Shown here: piece after piece, positions 47,839-52,501 of the stretch
Position numbering within the stretch: the first letter of the stretch is position 1
Layout: every line of letters begins with the position of its first letter
Assembly: GCA_000818945.1 (NCBI GenBank)
Contig: KN805381.1
Coordinates: 171,842-224,342 of the forward strand
Origin: Schizochytrium sp. CCTCC M209059
Lineage: Eukaryota > Sar > Bigyra > Thraustochytrida > Thraustochytriidae
Direction: 5' to 3'
Length of the DNA: 52,501 nucleotides
Notes under the pieces: model-generated
Seen by the model: the letters and a program-made list of their open reading frames with translations, nothing else
Database searches by the model: none
What the model was told of the DNA's origin: nothing
Made by a program: the position numbers and the translations under genes

Positions 47839-48368
47839 CTCGCCCCCGCCATGCACTGCAATGCTCTCCTTGTCCCTGTCACCGCAGAACAGCGGCCATC
47901 AGCGGCGAAAGCCCGCGGGCTTATTGCTGCAGCTCCTGACCACGCACACCCTCGACAACAACACCCCATGTAACAAGTGTCCAGCTACCAAGGCCAGCAG
48001 TGACGGACGAGCGAGCGGTCAAATCCCATCGGCCAAAGAGAACCTCTTCGCGCTGGTTGGTTCCCTCAATGACCTGGCTGCTAGTACGTGTGCTGCTGCG
48101 TGTCCTCATCGCGGACCGCAAGCTTAAGCTACGCAACATCAGTGGCAGCAGCTCGGGTCGCTAGCTTCGCGCTTCTTTCTAGCCGCCCCCCGTCGCGCCG
48201 TCACCTGCCTCGCCGTGCGCGTCGTGGTCGCAGTTTTCCTCGCACATTATCCCATCTCGCCGCCTCCGCGCGTGCCCTGCCTGGCCGGCGCTTTGGGCGC
48301 GGAGATTGGCCGCGCGTCGCCCTCTCCGGCGCCCGCGCCCGCGCACGCACCGGCCGCGCGCGGCGCCG

Positions 48369-48415
48369 CGCTTCGCTTCGCTTCGTTTCGTTTCGCTTCG
48401 CTTCGTTTCGTTTCG
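48369..48415 (+). repeat. CTTCG/TTTCG pentamer tract
   Basis: Nine pentamers alternating in blocks of CTTCG and TTTCG, in strict 5-bp register. Confidence 0.85.
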
Positions 48416-49473
48416 GCTCTGGCGCGGCGCTTTCTGCGCGAGGTCGGCGAAGGCGGCGGCTCCGGTCCGGCAACGAGGCAGAAGTCTTCTCCCTTGGTTC
48501 TTCTCTTCTTTCTGGCTGCCTGCGTGTGTACTATGCTATGCACGTGTAAGCATGGGACGAGACTGAGAGCGCTTGCCATAAGCCCGAACGAACGACGCGT
48601 CGCGACCGTAGCGCCGATGCTGAGTTCACTGGTGGCCGCGTGCAGCGCGTGGCGATGTGGAGGCTGGCTGACTTTTGACTTTCGTTGTCGAGGTCGCAGT
48701 GCAGCGGCAACGGTCCTGCATGAGCGAGCGAGCGAGCGCGGCGCAGTGCGACGAGCCGTTGTTGGTCGGCCGGAAGCCCCGCGCGGAGAATAGGAAAGGG
48801 ATCGCGGCGTTGTGGCTTTGGAGTCTCGTTGTGCGTGCTGGGCTGATGCACGACCGACGAAGCTGGTGGGTGGGAGGGTGTCTAGCTTGCGGCGTCATCG
48901 CTGCGTCTAGGTCATGAAAGCTCGTCACCCCTGGAGGTCATGCTGCCATTGCCATACTGTCATTGCCTGTTCGGCTCGTCTCGCGGACCACCGTCGATGA
49001 CGCTCGCCTCGCCACATCTGGCGAGACGCAGCAGCAGTGCAGACGGCATTCTGAATCCAAGCCTCACTTCGTCCCGGAGTTCCACGCTCGGCGCTTTACA
49101 TAATCCACACCACCCGTGCTGTAGCTAGCCTTATCGAGCTGCCATCCATCCTTTAAAGAGGCTAGCCTTGGTGCTGGTGCTCTGCACTGCATACGCTGCA
49201 GCTGCTCGGACTGATCTGGTCGGCGCTTTGCGTGGTGGGGTTTTTCTAGCTGGCTGGTGCGACGAACTTGTCTCGTATAATCAATCACTAACGTAGGCCT
49301 ATTAGTACCTTTGGGGACACAAACTGGATGCCCTCAAGTCGAGGCGAACAACGAGCCGAAGCAGATTCTTCGCCAGGAACTGCAGACAGCAGCAGCAGCA
49401 GGCAGACAGAACAGACGCAGCAGACAATCCGCAAACCCCGAACGAGAAAGCAAGCCAGCCAAGCAAGCCAAGG

Positions 49474-50037
<564 letters not shown>

Positions 50038-50055
50038 CAAGCAAGAGAAGAGAAG

Positions 50056-50982
50056 ATGCTCGCGAGCCAACTGGGAAGAACCAGCCTCGTGCGCAGCATG
50101 CAGCTGCAGGCCGCGCGCGTAGGCGTGCAGGGCAGTCTGGCCGAGGTAGCGCTCAAGGCGACCCAGGCGCGCGGATTCCATCTGCTGCGCCGCAAGTATG
50201 ACTGGGTCGAACCGGAGGCAGAGGAACTCATTGCCAAAGCGTACGAGCGCCACAAGAGATACCAAGAGGTTGGGGAATCCTTTCCGCCCGCGCTCTCGTG
50301 CGAGAATCTCGAGGCCCTCGGCAAGGTCTACCACTACGAACCCAAGAACTTGCGCGACAAGATCGCATACAACACCGTGCAGGTTCTCGAAAAGTTCATG
50401 TTTCTCTTTTTCAGAGAAAAGTATGACCATCACGCTGTTTGTCTCGAGACCGTCGCAGCCGTCCCAGGCATTGTAGCCTCGGCACACCGCCATTTGCGCT
50501 CGCTGCGTACCATGAGGCGCGACCACGGCTGGATTGCCGCCCTCCAGGAGGAGGCTGAAAACGAGCGCCTCCACCTCCTCATCTGGATGCAGCACACCAA
50601 GCCCACCTTTATCGAGCGCGCCTTTGTCATGACCGCACAGGCCGCCTTTGTGACCTTTTACACTGGCATGTACGCACTCTCCCCCGTGACTGCGCATCGC
50701 ACCGTTGGCTACCTCGAGGAGGCCGCACATAAGGCATACAATGACTATCTCGAGGCCATCGACAAGGGAGACATTCCCAATGTCCCTGCCCTTGTCATTG
50801 CCAAAAACTACTACCATCTCCCTGAAGACGCGACGCTGCGCGATGTTGTCCTCCACGTGCGTGCCGACGAGTGCATGCACCGCGACTTTAACCACCATCT
50901 TTCTGATCTCATTCAATCTGGCGGAATCGATGATCATCCGACCGAGATGATTAACGAAGTCAACGAGATGAAGAACAACTAA
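50056..50982 (+). CDS. AOX: mitochondrial alternative oxidase
   Basis: Cyanide-resistant ubiquinol oxidase of the inner mitochondrial membrane that reduces oxygen to water without pumping protons. 308 residues, a normal length. All di-iron ligands are in place: E131 (CLETVAAVPG), E170 and H173 (AENERLHLLIW), E221 (GYLEEAAHKAY), E272 and H275 (RADECMHRDFNHH); the 39-residue spacing between the first two equals that of the trypanosome enzyme. The N-terminus (MLASQLGRTSLVRSMQLQAA) is basic and hydroxylated, a clear mitochondrial presequence, running to about residue 40. There is no plant-type regulatory Cys in the expected N-terminal position that I can identify. The ATG at 50056 follows a 564-bp AAGC satellite by only about 19 bp, so the leader is either very short or contains the repeat. 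Confidence 0.97.
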   Translation: MLASQLGRTSLVRSMQLQAARVGVQGSLAEVALKATQARGFHLLRRKYDWVEPEAEELIAKAYERHKRYQEVGESFPPALSCENLEALGKVYHYEPKNLRDKIAYNTVQVLEKFMFLFFREKYDHHAVCLETVAAVPGIVASAHRHLRSLRTMRRDHGWIAALQEEAENERLHLLIWMQHTKPTFIERAFVMTAQAAFVTFYTGMYALSPVTAHRTVGYLEEAAHKAYNDYLEAIDKGDIPNVPALVIAKNYYHLPEDATLRDVVLHVRADECMHRDFNHHLSDLIQSGGIDDHPTEMINEVNEMKNN

Positions 50983-51688
50983 GCGACTAGCGATACCAAG
51001 CAGACCGCGAGCGCCTGAAGATCGTACCTAGCTAGCCAGCCAGTCAGCCAACAGTCGCACTGCACGCTGCGCACGTACGCTTGCGCAGACGTTGCACATG
51101 TGACACTCGGAGCCGAGCAAGCTCCCCTCAAGCCGCACTTTCTCCGTCCTTCGGGTCGATCGAGAACAATTAGAATTTGGGCTCTTTCTTGCCAGTTCAA
51201 GACTACTCCCAATGTGGCCGCCGCCGCCATAGTACCGCTTTACAAGACGACGACCGCAATGGTTTATCCCATCGCGACATCGCGCATGAAACACAAACCC
51301 CGCATATTTTAGCCCAAGCTTTCTGTCCCAGCCTGAATGACCACAACAACGTAATATCAATTTGAATGTCCGTTCAAGATTCTCTTATCTTTCTTTTCGA
51401 GTCTTCTCTCTCGAAACTCTGATTGCATTTGCAAGTTCACCCAGACATACATCACAAAAATAGGCGCAGGAACATGTGTGTGTGTGTGCGTATCTATCTT
51501 TTGAGCATTTCGTACGTCGCAAGCAGCGCATATCACAGCAATGATACTGCAACGAAGAGCATCATCAGAGGATGAAGATCACTGCAAAACCACCTCAAGA
51601 ATCGAAAAATCTATCCCCACAATGATGTCAGCGCCAAAATGAGTTGCTCACCCAAGCTGCTCTCTCTCTCTCTCTCCATCTCTCTCGT
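50983..51688. other. intergenic region between AOX and the AP endonuclease
   Basis: Ordinary sequence with a short (TG)n at 51476-51488 and a (TC)n run at 51660-51676 directly before the next start codon. No supported gene. Confidence 0.5.
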
Positions 51689-52501
51689 ATGTATACCATC
51701 CTTACACGAACTCGCAGCAACAATGGAAAAACATCAGGAGAGGTGGCGAAGCCAAGGCCAATGGGTCCAGGGCGCGGCCAAGTCGAGGCCTCTGGCAGCG
51801 GCGACGGAGGCAACGCCAACAACCAGGGAGGAAACGACTCTCGGGATGAAGACTCGCCACGTGAAAGCGCCAAGAGTCAGAACAAAGGACCTGCAGGAGG
51901 AGACGGTTTCCTGCATCTTCTGAGCTGGAATGTGGCGGCCTGGCAGACTACGCTCGAACTCATTGTAGAGGACGAAAAGGACGTGCGCACGTTCTGGGAC
52001 AAACATGCCGCCGACATCGTCTGTCTGCAAGAGGTTAAAATCACGGCTGCTGCCATCACTGCACAATCGCGCAAAATCGGAGCCTTTACCAATGGCTTCG
52101 ATACATTTTGGGCGCCATGCTTTGAAAAGGACCCGAACCGCAAAGGCATGCAGGGCGTGGCAACGTGGGCACGAGAGGGACTCACCCTCCGCGCCGACAC
52201 GCACGCGCTACGTGACCCAGATCTCGATGCCATGGGCCGCTGTCTCTTTACAGAACACCATGAATTTGGACTCTTTAATGTTTACGCTCCCGCTGGCGCC
52301 AATGGCAACGAATTGCGCATGCGCTTCTACAACGCACTTCGTGCCGCCATGCAGCGCGAGCGCACCCAAACAGGAAAACCAATTATTCTTTGCGGAGATC
52401 TCAATCTCGCTGCGGGTCCACTCGATGTGCACTACATGAGCTGCCGCATTGACGTTGACGGCTTACTCTCGGGAACGCAAAGATGTCCGTGCGGCAGCTC
52501 C
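51689..52501 (+). CDS. exonuclease III-type AP endonuclease, 3' end beyond the window
   Basis: Base-excision repair nuclease of the ExoIII/APE family, which cuts DNA 5' to abasic sites. The window holds the first 271 codons and the frame is still open at the last base. The first ATG is at 51689, after an in-frame TGA at 51623. Residues 1-70 are Gly/Ser/Asn-rich and disordered, perhaps with targeting information. The catalytic core begins at about residue 76: LLSWNV (N81), IVCLQEVK (E115), GMQGVATW, FNVYAPAG (Y199) and LCGDLNLAAGPLDVH (D237, N239), all matching ExoIII/APE active-site motifs. The remaining SDH-type His motif is outside the window. Whether it belongs to the bacterial-like ExoIII, APE1 or APE2 branch cannot be settled from this part. 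Confidence 0.92.
   Translation, partial: MYTILTRTRSNNGKTSGEVAKPRPMGPGRGQVEASGSGDGGNANNQGGNDSRDEDSPRESAKSQNKGPAGGDGFLHLLSWNVAAWQTTLELIVEDEKDVRTFWDKHAADIVCLQEVKITAAAITAQSRKIGAFTNGFDTFWAPCFEKDPNRKGMQGVATWAREGLTLRADTHALRDPDLDAMGRCLFTEHHEFGLFNVYAPAGANGNELRMRFYNALRAAMQRERTQTGKPIILCGDLNLAAGPLDVHYMSCRIDVDGLLSGTQRCPCGSS

Larger units (their letters stand above)
47035..49473. other. intergenic region with 333-bp duplication and GC-rich part
   Basis: Between the PH-PDZ-armadillo and alternative oxidase genes. Holds the 333-bp duplication, a CTTCG/TTTCG pentamer tract (48369-48415), and GC-rich DNA at 48170-48500. No protein-coding gene is supported; the 67-residue frame in the second duplication copy is discussed under findings. 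Confidence 0.5.

Overview
The window is nuclear DNA from a GC-rich, intron-poor unicellular eukaryote. Large multidomain proteins read as single uninterrupted frames, there is a Mediator subunit and a bHLH factor, one tRNA gene carries a classic nuclear intron, and intergenic DNA is packed with short tandem repeats. A stramenopile protist of the labyrinthulomycete/thraustochytrid type is my best guess; this is an inference from gene style and not a proven placement.

Layout. 1-976: GC-rich leader. 977-5254 (+): a USP47/USP40-like deubiquitinase. 5718-5828 (+): tRNA-Ser(UGA) with a 29-nt intron. 6077-8641 (+): a membrane-anchored alpha-N-acetylglucosaminidase (GH89). 8920-10945 (+): an EHD/dynamin-type GTPase whose 5' end is unclear, with an in-frame TGA separating an upstream coding-like stretch from the main frame. 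11218-12200 (-): a possible decayed gene. 12511-13863 (+): an HSL-type alpha/beta hydrolase, convergent with a bHLH transcription factor at 14438-16612 (-). 18862-19767 (+): a coiled-coil protein. 21837-23168 (+): a RING-CH E3 ligase fused to an AlgH/UPF0301 domain. 23917-24456 (-): MED31. 24805-26208 (-) and 26747-29119 (-): two unrecognised proteins, the second Q/S-rich and regulator-like.

29120-42993 is a gene desert of almost 14 kb dominated by 4-, 5- and 10-bp tandem repeats. Genes resume with a PH-PDZ-armadillo scaffold protein (42994-47034, +), a mitochondrial alternative oxidase (50056-50982, +) and the 5' part of an exonuclease III-type AP endonuclease (51689 to the window edge, +).

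The genes are not a functional cluster. They cover ubiquitin signalling (deubiquitinase, RING-CH ligase), transcription (MED31, bHLH), membrane remodelling, glycan degradation, mitochondrial respiration and DNA repair. The most unusual items are the RING-CH/AlgH fusion, the PH-PDZ-ARM architecture, the Tudor-like domain on the deubiquitinase, three near-perfect satellite arrays of almost equal length (about 550-565 bp), a pervasive graded 5-bp repeat texture that often abuts start codons, and a phased array of CACGTG-derived sites upstream of the coiled-coil gene.
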